Below are positions 1-10,336 of a DNA stretch of 50,000 bases, in pieces (position 1 is the first letter of the stretch; every line of letters begins with the position of its first letter). The stretch covers positions 35,435,558 through 35,485,557 of the forward strand of contig CM043946.1 of assembly GCA_014529385.2 (NCBI GenBank), given 5' to 3'. The translations under genes were made by a program, and so were the position numbers. Source of the stretch: Adiantum capillus-veneris. Taxonomy: Eukaryota > Streptophyta > Polypodiopsida > Polypodiales > Pteridaceae. Under the pieces are notes generated by a model that was not told where the DNA came from, searched no databases, and saw nothing but the letters and a program-made list of their open reading frames with translations.

Positions 1-24
1 CCACCTCGCCAAAATAAAGGTTTC

Positions 25-32
25 TATAAATA
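25..32 (+). promoter_or_regulatory. TATA box of LTR (copy A)
   Basis: TATAAATA in the LTR remnant, about 50 bases before a CT run. It is placed as expected for the LTR promoter of a plant Ty3/gypsy element. Confidence 0.45.
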
Positions 33-77
33 CCACCTTGCATCAAGTTTTCTCTCACATCCCAAGGGGTTTTCATC

Positions 78-81
<4 letters not shown>

Positions 82-120
<39 letters not shown>
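82..120. repeat. (CT)n microsatellite
   Basis: About 20 uninterrupted CT units downstream of the LTR TATA box, probably inside the transcribed leader. Confidence 0.95.
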
Positions 121-123
<3 letters not shown>

Positions 124-278
124 GTGTGATATGATTAGTGTTATTTGCATTGCTATTGTCCGTGTCCTAGCTACTCAAAGCTAGGTGGTGTCCCCTGTTC
201 ACTCTCCATGACGAGTTCTTCATCCACGATCCTGGCATAGAGGCCGTAGGGGTTCGTTTTGCGCTTGCGTTTGTCGTT

Positions 279-300
279 TGGTACCCCCACATGGAGGAGG
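279..300 (+). other. Primer-binding-site-like block (copy A)
   Basis: TGGTACCCCCACATGGAGG directly follows the inferred LTR end. It matches the position and most bases of the block at 16471 in copy B. It resembles the TGGCGCCCACCG-type primer sites known in Tat elements but has drifted. The primer tRNA was not identified. Confidence 0.4.
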
Positions 301-353
301 GATTCTCTAAACCCTTCAATTTACAACAATGAAAACAATGCACGTCATCGACC

Positions 354-449
354 ATGGACGAATGGCTGCAGGAATTCTCCAATTGGAGAACGGAGGAGGA
401 AGAAATTGAAGAAGCACTAACAGCCTTCATCGAAGTGCTGCTACCATAA
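354..449 (+). CDS. Pre-gag ORF a of Tat copy A, 31 codons
   Basis: A short acidic ORF starting MDEW and ending at TAA 447-449. It aligns without gaps to the first 31 residues of the 61-codon ORF at 16540 in copy B: same MDEW start, an EF-x-NWRTEEEE core and an AFIEVLLP end. Copy B continues past this point, so the TAA here may be a truncation. Conservation in two diverged copies favours a real peptide or leader ORF. The function is unknown. Confidence 0.45.
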   Translation: MDEWLQEFSNWRTEEEEIEEALTAFIEVLLP

Positions 450-579
450 TACACCATCGTCAACATCTGGAAAGTAAGCTCTCCATCTTACAGCTCTCAT
501 TCTAACCGTAAATCAAGAGCCACCATAGGGAGTGTAGCAGGTTGCTCTCGTTGTCGTCACCACCCACCGCACTCTATCA

Positions 580-774
580 ATGAGTGTCATCAACGAAAGT
601 AAAGGAGAAGCTAAAATCCTCTACATCGACATCCACCGTAAAGAAATCATCCATATTAAGGAAGGAAAGAGGATATTGAAGCCTCTTTTCCCAAAGGAAC
701 CTGAAAATAAAAGTGTAGCCTCTGCTCCTAAGTGGCCCAAAGGGGTGCTCATGCCAAAGGAAAAGGAGAGTTAG
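580..774 (+). CDS. Pre-gag ORF b of Tat copy A, 64 codons
   Basis: A small ORF of unknown function, homologous to 16746-16937 in copy B. Shared features are a hydrophobic Y-I-D/N-I-H strand, an H-I-K motif, a (K/R)PLFP-(K/E)-EP segment and a PKWPK motif near the end. The C-terminal half is basic. It sits between ORF a and ORF c in both copies. No known domain was recognised. Confidence 0.5.
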   Translation: MSVINESKGEAKILYIDIHRKEIIHIKEGKRILKPLFPKEPENKSVASAPKWPKGVLMPKEKES

Positions 775-790
775 GCCAATCCTAAATCAC

Positions 791-1350
791 ATGACCCCCA
801 TGGAAGGAGAAACACCTAGCCACGTGAGTGCTTTGAGTTTGGAAGGTAGAACCGTGCCGAGGCTGCCAAAAAGAAGGTCATCCGAAGCAAAGCGGTGGAA
901 GATCGCCTATCGATTCATGGCGCGCATGCGAGTGCTGCTAGTTCACTTCAACAACCCCAAAGTGGAGGTGATAAGGAGGTTCCCATGCCCTAGAGAGGAG
1001 TGGTTTGGTTATTGTCCTTGTTGTTTTGCAGGGCAGGTAGAGGGCCTTCCTCCTCTCCCTGTACAACTCATCCTGAAGATTCCATGGGTGAAACCAAGTG
1101 GGCCGGAGATGAGCTATAGTTAAATGGTGTGGAATTCATGCAACGAGCTGATTATGGTAACTACTTGCAACTATTGCTAGCTAAAAGTCTAGGAGTAGTC
1201 AAACACGTCGTCATCACTCCATACATGATGAGCGGTGAAGGGAAGGTGGAGCCTATGAAGGGCGATGACCTCCTGTGGATGTGTCGACTTGTCAACACCG
1301 GAATGGTAAGGGTATCAATGAGTGCTCTACACTTTGTGCAACATGGATAA
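791..1350 (+). pseudogene. Pre-gag ORF c of Tat copy A, broken
   Basis: Two reading blocks (791-1123 and 1129-1350) in different frames together match the intact ORF 16975-17508 of copy B. The start at 791 is supported by the shared ATGACC context in copy B. Shared pieces are a basic EAKR segment, RVLLVHF, a CPRE...FGYCP-x-CF segment with a CX2C pair, and in the second block ADYGN, LLLAK, VAITPY-like residues and a DLLW motif. The frame break near 1125 makes it non-functional. Ogre-type elements are known to carry an ORF of unknown role before gag, and this occupies that place. Confidence 0.65.
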
Positions 1351-1358
1351 CAGACCAA

Positions 1359-1463
1359 CCGCTTTTCCGTTTAGGTTTTTGCAACACATGCACGTAAATA
1401 TATACATAGATAGGAAGATCTTCTATCAGTAGAAGATTGTGTATCTGTTTCAATTTTCATTCT
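1359..1463 (+). pseudogene. Relic of pre-gag ORF d (small conserved protein)
   Basis: One frame reads a FPFRF start, then HVNIYIDRKIFYQ, a TAG stop, and KIVYLF. It lines up with the FPFHF...RVNICIDRKIFYQQR segment of the ORF at 17525 in copy B, with the second Q codon changed from CAG to TAG. The rest is lost. It is included because it is the fourth member of a small protein family found in two unrelated elements in this window. Confidence 0.6.
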
Positions 1464-1571
1464 TTTTTTATATATCCACCCAACCTTGTAAGAAAGCCTC
1501 TATAAGCCGCTAAGTCATTTGTGTTTAAGAAAAAAAGGAGAAAAAAAAGAGTTTGAAAATCGTGTTTTGCA

Positions 1572-2162
1572 ATGGAAAATGTTTCCTTCCCAACCTTCAC
1601 GGATAAGGTGGAGGAAGATGCTTCGGATTTCCTAGATAATCTTGAAATAGCATGTGTCGTCTCTGGAAGAGATGATGATGCTTTGCATCTATGTATTTTT
1701 CTGAAAGTGGAAGCAAGATCATGGTACAATGCCTTGGTGCAAGCCACCAAGGAGAGGTGGGACCTACTAAGAGAAACATTTCTAAGGCGCTTTGGAGAAG
1801 GCACCACATTGGAGACATTGTGGCAATTACTGATGGAGTTAAAGCAAGGAAGTATGACTAAATATGCAACATATGAATCAAAGTTTGTGGATCTATGGGG
1901 ACGATGGGTTGCATCGCTAAGGGAGGGTGAAGGGGCACCCAATTTCCTAAAGAAAGATTGGTTTGTGGCTGGTTTATGGCCAATTCTTAAAGAGAAGGTG
2001 AAGGGAAGGTTTCCTGCTATGTATGAGGTAGCAGTTGAAGTGGCCTGCCTTAAAGATAAGAAGTTGTATCTACAAGCCAGGACTACCAATGAAGAGGAAC
2101 CGGAAAAGGCCCAAACACACCTAGCCACAATTGCAGCAGCCGTCCAGAGGAATCAGCCATAG
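1572..2162 (+). pseudogene. gag: gag N-terminal region, Tat copy A
   Basis: This is the structural Gag region of a Ty3/gypsy element. It starts ATG GAA AAT and matches the start of gag in copy B residue by residue in the DFLDNLE, VSGRDD, W-Y, EG.APNFLKKD and ILKEKVKG segments (retrotransposon gag family). The frame ends at TAG 2160-2162, before the zinc knuckle. The sequence after it continues the homology with more stops, so only the N-terminal 196 codons stay open. No regulatory signal beyond the LTR is visible. Confidence 0.8.
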
Positions 2163-3308
2163 GAACCAGTTGAAGATCAACAAGACCTACTCAATCGAAT
2201 CACCAACCAGTTAGAGAATCTTTCAGTACATCTGGTGCAGTAAGTGCATACACCTACCAGAAATGTAGACCAAGGAAGAGGGCATCAAAGACAGAATAAG
2301 GACTACCATTCTTACAACTATGAAGAGGATGGCCATGGCATGTACTAATGTCCTCATCCAAGAAGGCAAAACTTCAATAGAGGAGTAAGGTAGAATCAAA
2401 TCTCTCCACCAAGGGCAGGACCACCCCCACCCAAGCAACCAGAGTCCATTCCATCGGTCCAAATCCTTTAACCACCTGTACAACCACCACCACCGCAACA
2501 TCTCATTCCACTGCTGCCTCCACCATCTGTTGGAAACCAAGCTGTGAGTGTCATCAGTCTTGAAACTAAAGGAAAAGCAAAGGTAGAAGAGAGTGTCAAA
2601 GATAAGGACAAAGGAAAAGGAAAGGTAGAAGATGTGGATGCCATGGGAGTGAAGCGTGCTAGGCACGAAGAGGCCTCTCAAAGGGAGGAAAAGATGAAAG
2701 GAAAATGAGAGTCTAGCAAGCATGCGTCTAAGCCTCGACGGAAGATCGACATCATAAATTTTTTGTTGGGAAATGATGCACCATCTAGGCCTAGAGGTAA
2801 GTAGGCCGACACCCTGCCGAGCTAAAATGGTAAATAACATCAAAGTGAAATGCGTAGGCATTGTGAATATAGTCAAGGTGAATGCATTCAACACGTAAGT
2901 GGAGGTAGACATTTTTGTCATGCCACACAAAGGGGAGGGATACCATGGCTTATGGCTATGGAGGCAAAGCAGGGCCAGAGTACCAGAATGATCCAGATGA
3001 AGGATGCTAAGGGAAATCTCATATTCTATGACATGAAGACTGGGAAGCAACAAAACATGATCTTGGAGGCATCGGAAGATGAATTCACCAGTGACTCTCC
3101 GACCACCTCGGGAGAAGAGACAACAACAACTGAGGAGAGCGACAATAGCATTGAAGTGATGGGAGTCATCCTCAGAGATCCAAAGAAATTGACTCAATCT
3201 GAAGCACCACTGGAGAACCAAGAGGGACCATCAGGTACGCAACCCTTGGTGGATACAAGTAAGTTAGATAGAATTCTCTCCAGTGAGTTAGCTAGTGAAG
3301 AGAGATAA
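2163..3308 (+). pseudogene. gag tail and protease region, Tat copy A, heavily decayed
   Basis: The frame is fragmented. A decayed zinc-knuckle region (about 2310-2360) and a proline-rich stretch correspond to those in copy B. The segment 2850-3308 stays open and keeps the PWLMAMEAKQ, YDMK-x-GKQQ and acidic serine-rich linker that follow the protease in copy B. The protease DGGA loop itself is not recognisable, so the protease domain is largely lost. Confidence 0.6.
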
Positions 3309-3425
3309 GAGTACATCTCTATGTTGGGTAACTTCACCACACTTTTCATTAATGGGTATGATAAGATCACAAGAATCACAGTGGTGTAGCACTCCATAAG
3401 ACTCAAGGAAGAAAGTAATCTTGTA

Positions 3426-4347
3426 GTGCAAAAGCTCAGAAGGCTTGGGGTAGTTCAGCAAGTGGTATTGCTCAAAGAGGTAAGGAATTTTCCACAAGCA
3501 GGCTTCATTTACCCCGTGGAAGACTCAAAGTGGGTCTCTCCACTGGTGGTCATGCCAAAGAAGAACGGTAAGTGGAGGGTTTGTGTAGACTACAAACCTC
3601 TCAATGCAACAACAAAGAGGGATCATTTTCCCCTACGATTCCAATACAAGATTCTCAACGAGGTAGCAGGTCATGAGCACTATACAGTATGTGATGGCTA
3701 CTCAGGCTACTTCCAGATTAGCATTGCAGAAAAAGGCAAATTTCATAACACCATGGGGATGTTTTCCTTACAAGGTGATGCCTTTTGGACTCACCAATGC
3801 TCCGGCCACATTCCAATGCTATGTGACTTTTGTCTTCCAGCCATACTTTGGTAAGTCAATACGGATTTTCATAGATGACTTCTGCATCTACAGCTCTCAC
3901 TCCCTCCATTTGAGCAAGGTCTATGATGGCCTGGCTAGTCTACAAACCTTGGGTGGCCAACTTAACGTAGATAAGTATCACATTGGTGAAAGCAAGGTCA
4001 CTCTTCTCGGCCATGTAGTTTTAGCCAAAGGAATTGAGGCTGACCCAAGCAAGGTTCAAGCTTTAATATCTTTGTCATCACCCACAACAGCTAAGCAATT
4101 GGTCTCTTTCCTTCAAAAGATAAGGTATTTGAGCAAGTTCATTCACTTGCTCTCTCAAGTGATTCTTCCTTTACAACAAGTCACCCATAGGGATGTCTTC
4201 CTATGGAGTGAAGAAAATGAGCAACAATTTAGCAAAGTGAAACAGATTTTGCCTTTAGTTCCCACCATTGCACCCCCTAGATGGGACGAGCTATTTTATG
4301 TTAACCCCAGTGTAGGAATTAATACACTTGGAGCTGTACTAATGTAG
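3426..4347 (+). pseudogene. Reverse transcriptase, Tat copy A, frameshifted
   Basis: RT of the Ty3/gypsy type in two overlapping frames (3426-3854 and 3673-4347). The first holds YPVEDSKWVSP, PKKNGKWRVCVDYKPLN and CDGYSGYFQI. The second holds PFGLTNAPATFQ, the FIDDF catalytic motif near 3867, and the LGHVV and VSFLQKIRYL segments. Loss of bases near 3735-3760, where copy B reads EEQRKTTFIT, explains the shift. The frame stops at TAG 4345, where copy B continues into the RNase H domain. Confidence 0.85.
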
Positions 4348-4714
4348 AAGGACCCCCAAAACTCTTTCATGCGTCCTATCTACTTCTCTAGTCATGTCAT
4401 GACCCCATCAAAAAAAGGATTCACCACGGTAGAGCACATGGTGCTTGCATTGATGTATGCCACTACAAAGTTCTTCTCTTATCTATTGCCTACCCTTTGT
4501 AATCCTAACAATGGAAGAAATCTTTCCAAATGTGATGCAACACATGGATGTCTCATCTAGAATCTCTAAGTGGCTTGTTAGATTACAAGAGTTTGATTAC
4601 ATTATGCAAGTGGAAAACTCCACCAGAGCTAGTCTAGCAGGTATTCTTACTCATCATCACTATGAGAAGAAGCTAAAGATCAACATAGAAGAAAAAGGAG
4701 TACACCACAAGTAG
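4348..4714 (+). pseudogene. First RNase H domain, Tat copy A
   Basis: The blocks 4369-4560 and 4457-4714 match the connection and RNase H part of copy B: RPIYFSS, MTPSKKGFTTVE, a frame change, then ISKWLVRLQEFDY and the LAGILTHHHYEK end. At least two frame breaks are present. Confidence 0.7.
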
Positions 4715-4719
4715 AAGTT

Positions 4720-5344
4720 CCTAAGCTAGAAGGAGCTCACTCTCTTTTCTTTGATGGAGCTTACAAAAGAATAGTGGACCAAGTTGCAGCTGGCATCATC
4801 ATTTTCAATGAGCAAAGGGAAAAGGTGTGTTCTCTACTAGGCAAACGCTACACTCCCACTCCAACAATGAAGCAGAGTATGTGGCCCTAATTCTTGGATT
4901 ATAACAATGTGTTTTGAAGGGGTTCAGCACCTAAATGTGTTTGGCAATGCCATGCTCTTGATAAAGCAGATAAATGGCACTTGGATTTGTAAAAATCAGG
5001 TTTTTCTTGGCCAATCAGGCCAAGTTAAGGATCTTTTAAGAAAGTTTGAAGTGGTGCAATTATTTCATGTCCCTAGGGCAGAAAATCAAGAAGCAGATAC
5101 TCTAGCAAAGGAAAGAATACAAGATGTTCCCATAGGAGCAATCAAACTAAAGCTGCCTCTCTTTCAGGGTTTCCATGCTATGCATGATATCATCAGCTTC
5201 TTAGATACAAGAGAATGTCTTGAAGGGTATACCCAAGGGCCAGAAACAATGGCTTGTCCAAAAGGCAACAAGATATCACCTTATAAACAACAAATTATAC
5301 TGCAAGGGCAAAGACCAAATCCTCAAGCGAGTGCCAATCTCTAG
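4720..5344 (+). pseudogene. Second (archaeal-type) RNase H, Tat copy A
   Basis: An SLFFDGAYK start near 4741 and NVFGNAMLLIKQ and VPRAENQEADTLAKE in the block 4907-5344 match the extra RNase H of copy B. In plants this domain marks the Tat/Ogre lineage. Here the second catalytic position is altered (GNAM where copy B has GDSM) and the frame is broken near 4890, so it cannot be active. Confidence 0.7.
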
Positions 5345-5415
5345 TGAAATCATGTAGGTAATCTCAAGTTGCCGTGATGGTGTTTGCGGTGGCCACTTTC
5401 AAAGCCTTGGCTACG
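5345..5415 (+). pseudogene. Truncated integrase start, Tat copy A
   Basis: The last recognisable segment reads SSEIM, a stop, then SC-x-DGVCGGHF, matching the SCHEGVCGGHF zinc-binding start of integrase in copy B. Homology ends abruptly after about 5415. The catalytic core, 3' end and 3' LTR are absent. Confidence 0.65.
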
Positions 5416-5680
5416 GGAACTAACCCCAATCGGAGGGGAGCATGAAATAATAATTAAAAAATGTTTTTTTGGAGGGTTGCAGTTGTCGCCACTCGCTCCT
5501 TGATGTAGCAACCACAGAGGGGATGCCCCCCCTTGGCACCACCCTCTCGCTCTCCTCCATTATCAGGCTCCCCTCTCTCTCTCTCTTCCCCCAGTCTGGT
5601 GCCACTCTCTCTCTCCTCCATTATTAAGTGGCCAAGTCTCTCTCTCACTCTTGTTCGTCACTAGCCAGAGGGGCCACCAT

Positions 5681-5801
<121 letters not shown>

Positions 5802-5875
5802 TTCAGCCCCTCTCTCTCCATCTCTCGCTCTCTTAGCCCTCAAAAAACCACACACACACACACTCGATCTCAGCT

Positions 5876-5970
5876 CTCTCTCTCTCTCCCTATCTATCTC
5901 TTGCACTCCATCTCTCTCTCTCTCTCTCTCTCTTTCCACACACACACACACATGCACACACACACATACG
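5876..5970. repeat. Second CT/CA microsatellite cluster
   Basis: Interrupted CT runs up to 5935 are followed by CA runs to about 5970. Composition and order repeat the array at 5683-5798. Confidence 0.9.
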
Positions 5971-6269
5971 TATACTACATGCATGAGTGCATGCACAAAA
6001 TTACATACACACCAACATGCACACCATATGCATGCACAAGAAGAAAAACCAAGGAAGCTCGACATCGACACCCAAAGCAACGAAGAAGAACGACCAAAAT
6101 TAAGAAATGACACCGAAGGCATGCCTCGGTCGGCCCTAAAAATTACACTACACCAATGGAGCACTAGTAAGGCCTGCAATTCATTGGCATTTTGTCCATG
6201 ACACACTTCTTCAATAAACATCCATAGGGTAATCCTTTTGCCAGTTTTCAAGCCAAACTTTCCCTAGTG

Positions 6270-6527
6270 TTTGACCTTTGGACACAACCTTTGAATTTTG
6301 GAACCTTAGCATTTTGGAAGTCTTAATGGGCTAAACCTTAGGGTCTTTTAAGCCCATTGTTGCACATTGTTCTTTTGTAGATGGCCCCCCGTTTGCATCC
6401 CTACTATGGCCGGTCTGCTAACTTAACCAATATTCTAGCTTTTTCTCCCCTGGCACTTCCCCATATTAAATGATTAGTTTAACATGAGAAAATCATTTAG
6501 GAGAATTAGATATTGATTATTATGACA
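6270..6527 (-). mobile_element. Inverted copy of the chromovirus LTR head
   Basis: Read on the minus strand from 6527, this begins TGTCATAATAATC and matches the start of the 3' LTR at about 12293-12575 in opposite orientation. Shared blocks include the CTAGATT/CTAGCTT region after GGGGAGAAAAA and the CATTAAGACTTCCAAAATG block. It directly abuts the LTR tail at 6528, so the 5' LTR of this element has been rearranged. Confidence 0.7.
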
Positions 6528-6640
6528 CTCTCCACCCAAGCACTCTTGCTATGCTCATTAGAAATCTATTCTAATGAAATGTTCACTATGTTCATGTTAT
6601 TTTCCACTACACACAAGTTACTAGGCCATTAAATGTTACA
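6528..6640 (+). mobile_element. Tail of the 5' LTR of the chromovirus
   Basis: These 113 bases match 13836-13948 in the same orientation, from CTCTCCACCCAAGC to the terminal TGTTACA. The LTR ends in CA one base before the primer-binding site. Confidence 0.85.
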
Positions 6641-6641
6641 T

Positions 6642-6653
6642 TGGTATCAGAGC
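6642..6653 (+). other. Primer-binding site, initiator Met tRNA
   Basis: TGGTATCAGAGC is the exact complement of the 3' end of plant initiator-Met tRNA. It lies one base after the LTR end, the standard arrangement for plant chromoviruses. Confidence 0.92.
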
Positions 6654-7041
6654 ACAAGGTTTCTCTTTTCTTGCTCAAGAAGGGAGGTCCTCAAGCTAGC
6701 TATAAATGGTTGTTATTATAATTGCAATTGAGCAAGTAGAATAGGGATTTTTCAGCCTTGCAGTGCGTCTGCCTTTGTAAAGATAACGAGGCATCACTGT
6801 CGAGAGCTATGGTCTTAATAGTCGAGTCCTACGGGGCTTGCTTACCGCTTAACCACTATTGAGCTATTAGAAGCTTGACAGGAGCCGGTGTTGTTTTGGT
6901 GTTAAAAGACCCTCTCTTCTATTCCTTGCAATTAATGGTATTTGAGCCATGGTTACAGTAGCTTGAGTGATTTTTCTAAAGGGGTAAAGAGGAGTAGCAA
7001 CTAGGGCTTGAAGTGACAAAGTACACCTAGAAATTGTTAGA

Positions 7042-8640
7042 ATGGCTGACAATAGTAAAGAGAGTGAAATTAATGTTGCTAGCTTTGATTTTGCTAATGA
7101 GCAGGCTACTAATGATGCCCCTATGCCTGTTAACTACCTTGTTTCTAGGCTTCAACAAGCCATGGGCAATCCATCCCTCCAAAGTGAAGTGCAACAGCAG
7201 CTTCGTGCTCATGGGATTCTCCAAACTCCCCACCATGATGAGAGAGTACCTAGGAAGCCTCCTTGCAAGACTCCCAAAAGAGGCCTCTCTCCCATTCAGG
7301 AAGAAGAAGAGGATCCATACGAAGGGCTCAAAAATTTTCTTCTTGATGATGCATCTCCTTCCCAAAGGAGAATTCAAGAGCCCCCACCAAAGGAACAAGA
7401 AAGAAGTGAGTCTCTTGCCACCTTGGCAGAGATGACTCCACAAAGACGGCGGGCAAAATGCTCTCCATCAAATCTTAAACGGAGAAGACCATCGCAAACT
7501 TCTCCACACCATAATTCCAAGTAGGATGACAAAAATCAAGAGAAGAAAAAGACGACAAAGAGGTCACCCTCTTCTCCATCTTCTTCATCCTCTTTCTCTT
7601 ATGAAGAAAGTGATGGTGCGGACAAAGAGAACCAAGGCAAGAAAAAGGCGAGAAGGAGGTCACCCTCTTCTCCATCTTCCTCAAATTCTTCATCTTCAAG
7701 AGTAAGCGATGGTGCAACTTTTGAACCATCAAAAAGAAGAGGCCATAGGAAATCCTATGCCACGTGGAAGAGGTCGTCCAAGCTCAAGAAGTTCAAAGAG
7801 GGATAAAAGAGAATCTCTTTTCTTACCTACGATGGCACCTTTGGTGTTACGGACAAAGTCTTGGCCTTTATCCAACAATTTGATGCAGCGTTTGGAGATG
7901 AGGGCTTCACAGAGTCCTCTAATCTACGCCATGTAGCTATGCACTTTCAAAAGTCCGCCAGGAAATGGTGGTCTAGCCTACAGGCCAACAGTGATGATCC
8001 ATGAACATGGAAAGCGTTAAGAGATTCCATCATGAAGCAGTTTTTGGCCACCAATGCCAAAGACAAAGTACTCACAGAATGGTGAAGCTTGAAGCTCTCT
8101 CCCTACGAATCCATTCACAAATATGTAGAAAAGTTTTGGGACTTACATCTCAAATGTCACTGTCTTCAAAAAGATGGATTTTGGAGAGCAAAAGCAACAA
8201 TTTTGTGTGGGCTTAACTGAAGAAATGGCGGAGTATGTCAACTCCCAAAGGCCATGCACCATATCTGCGGTTATACACCATACTATGGTGGCTTCTCGAA
8301 TCAATTTCCAAACAGGGGCTAAGAGAAATTCTAAGCTTACAAAAAACAAGGGTTCTAATGAGCCCAAGGGGAAGGACAATGTTCAAAAGTCTCATAAGAG
8401 CAACTCCAATAACAACAAAGCTAAGGAGAAGGGAGTTTACAAAGGCAAAAACAAACTCTCTCTTGAAGATCTTGAGCATTATTGCAAGGATAACCACTAT
8501 TTCAAGTGCGGTGAGCAAGGGCATGCGTATCGCGCTTGTCCCCAAAAGAACACCCTCCATGAGCCTCCTAGATCTACCTTGGTTGAAATCCAAAAAGAGG
8601 AAGCTCACCTAAAAGGATCTCCTCTATGCCATGCTTGGGG
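7042..8640 (+). pseudogene. gag: Chromovirus gag, broken
   Basis: Gag starts at ATG 7042 (MADNSKESE). The first block to 7524 has a charged, proline-rich N-terminus. A Gag core then runs across several frame breaks: a DGTFG-x-TDKVLAFIQQFD segment near 7830, KWWSSLQ near 7965, and SPYESIHKYVEKFW near 8105. From 8174 the frame is open and ends in a knuckle-like HYFKCGEQGHAYRACP (near 8500). The first cysteine of the CCHC knuckle is not in the expected place, so metal binding is doubtful. Confidence 0.75.
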
Positions 8641-9010
8641 AAAGGTAAGAGAACATGATGCTTTTATTCTCTTTGACCCTAGCTCTACTCACAATTTCAT
8701 ATCCACAGAGTTGGCCACCAAGCTAGGCATACAAGCCTACAAGATGGGAGATGTCCTACCCTCACATGGTGCTTTCAAGGGGCAAGAAGCTTCAGTCACT
8801 CCCTTAATCGGGAAATTGAGGTTCCATGTCCAAAGCTATGTGGACAAAGAGGACTTCTTTATCTCTCCTCTCAAGCATGAGGATGTAATCCTAGGGGCAC
8901 CATGGTTTGATTGCATGACTGCCAATGTTAAATTCCCTGAGATGAAAATCTACTTTAAGTACAGGGAAAAACATATGTACATAGATGCTAAGGAAATGGG
9001 TAACACCATA
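8620..9010 (+). pseudogene. Chromovirus protease
   Basis: Retropepsin-like segment inside the open block 8174-9439: FILFDPSSTHNFIS near 8670, where active members read DSGSTHNFI, then a VILGAPWF segment near 8890. The catalytic Asp is kept but the following Ser-Gly has become Pro-Ser, so activity is unlikely. Confidence 0.75.
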
Positions 9011-9219
9011 CCCATTGTACATATGCAAGCTTTCAATAAGTCAATAAAGAGCTCTATTTCCGTGTACATGATTTGTGTTAAAGATTTTCAAAATGAACCT
9101 AATGCTTTAGCAAAACAAAATATAAGCAATCACAAGGAATTAGAGTTATCCAATTTTCTCAAGGGGTTTCAAGATGCCTTTATTGATGACATCCCTTGTG
9201 AACTACCTCCTAAGCGAGG

Positions 9220-9900
9220 CAATGATGACCATGCAATTGAACTTCTTCCAGGAAGTTCACCACCTAATAAACCTCCTTATAGAGTTTCTCAAGCTCAACA
9301 AGAGGAGATTATGCGGCAAGTGCATGAGTTAGTTGAGAAGGGCATGGTTAGGCCTAGCTCATCTCCATTTTGCTCACCCACATTACTAGTGCAAAAGAAA
9401 TCAGCACATATCATATGTGTGTTGACTATAGGGCACTAAATAGGATCACTATCAAGAATAGGTTTCTCGTTCCATGGGTAGAAGACCTATTTGATAAGCT
9501 ACAAGGGTCCACCTACTTCCGTAGGATTCACCTAAAAAGTGACTACCATCAAATAAGGATAGTTGATCAAGACATTCTAAAGACTGTATTTTGCACTACG
9601 TTTGGCCTTTACGAATACATTGTTATGCCTTTTGTCTTGACCAATGCACCAACCACATTCAACCGCTTGATGGAGAAGCTATTCAAGCCTCACCGAACCT
9701 TTACTGCAGTGTTCTTTATATTATCATCTACTCTAATTCACTAGACAAACACAAGCAACACCTCCAGGTAATATTTTCAAGTCTTAAGAGAGAATAAAAT
9801 TTATGTTAATCAAAAGAAAAGTGATTTTTTCTTACAAGAGATTCAGTATTTACGTCACATTATCTCTCAAGATGGCATCCAAATGGATCCATCAAAGTTA
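9220..9900 (+). pseudogene. Chromovirus reverse transcriptase
   Basis: Starts with an IELLPGSSPPNKPPYR segment and SSSPFCSP-x-LLVQKK near 9365, where the frame breaks. It continues as CVDYRALN and a KSDYHQIRI segment to about 9744 with MPFVLTNAPTTFNRLM. The FADD/FIDD catalytic motif is missing: the sequence around 9715-9740 has degraded to ILSSTLIH. This is the RT of an inactive copy. Confidence 0.8.
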
Positions 9901-10309
9901 GAGGTAATAAAAGGATGGCCTAAATCTAGGAATCTTCATGAACTAAGAAGCTTTATAGGTATGTGTGCATACTATATATGCTTCATAGAAAAGTTCTCAC
10001 AAATCACAGGGCCATTACATGACCTAACAAACAAAAACGTTAGGTATACATGGTCTACCAAGGAGAACAATGCTTTTGAAAAGCTTAAAGAAAAGCTCAT
10101 CTCTCAACCTATGCTTACACTACCGGATCTCTCAAAGCCATTTCCTTGGAGCTGTTTTGCTCCAAGAAGGACATGCCATAGCCTATGAAACTCGAAGGCT
10201 CGACCCTATTGAGCAAGCTCTAGGCATATATGAAAAGGAAATCCTTGCAGTTCTACATGCCTTAGACTCATGGAAGCACTATTTATTGGGGACTCCTTTC
10301 ATTCTGTGA
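9883..10309 (+). pseudogene. Chromovirus RT thumb and RNase H
   Basis: Two blocks (9883-10188 and 10070-10309). The first has MDPSKLEVIKGWP, LRSFIGMCAYY and the F-x-KLKEKL connection. The second has GAVLLQEGHAIAYETRRLDPIE, EKEILAVLHALDSWKHYLLG, the RNase H domain after a frameshift near 10150. The frame ends with TGA at 10307. Confidence 0.75.
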
Positions 10310-10336
10310 ACGGATCACCAAATTCTTCAGTACTTC

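Larger units (their letters stand above)
1..276 (+). mobile_element. 3' part of the 5' LTR of Tat copy A
   Basis: The stretch ends in GTCG and is followed by a TTTGGTACCCCCAC block that lines up with the TTTTGGTGCCCCCAC block after the 5' LTR of copy B. A TATA box and a long CT run lie inside it. No second copy in the window fixes its borders, so the end at 276 rests on the alignment to copy B. Confidence 0.55.
1..5415 (+). mobile_element. Decayed Tat-type Ty3/gypsy element (copy A), truncated both ends
   Basis: This is an old relative of the complete Tat element at 14937-24891 and has the same order: LTR end, primer-site-like block, small pre-gag ORFs, gag, protease, RT, RNase H, second RNase H. 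Every coding block carries stops or frameshifts, so it is dead. The left end lies outside the window. The right end stops inside the zinc-binding start of integrase near 5415, where unrelated microsatellite DNA begins. No 3' LTR is visible. Comparison with copy B is useful because conserved ORFs in two diverged copies point to real coding sequence. Confidence 0.85.

Noticed and set aside
2223-3221. 332-codon minus-strand ORF across copy A
   Set aside because: It is antisense to the decayed gag-protease region and has the composition of a reverse-complement shadow without any domain.
6642-6653. Possible tRNA gene remnant
   Set aside because: It is only the 12-base complement of a tRNA 3' end and acts as the primer-binding site. 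No tRNA fold surrounds it, and no tRNA or rRNA gene was found in the window.
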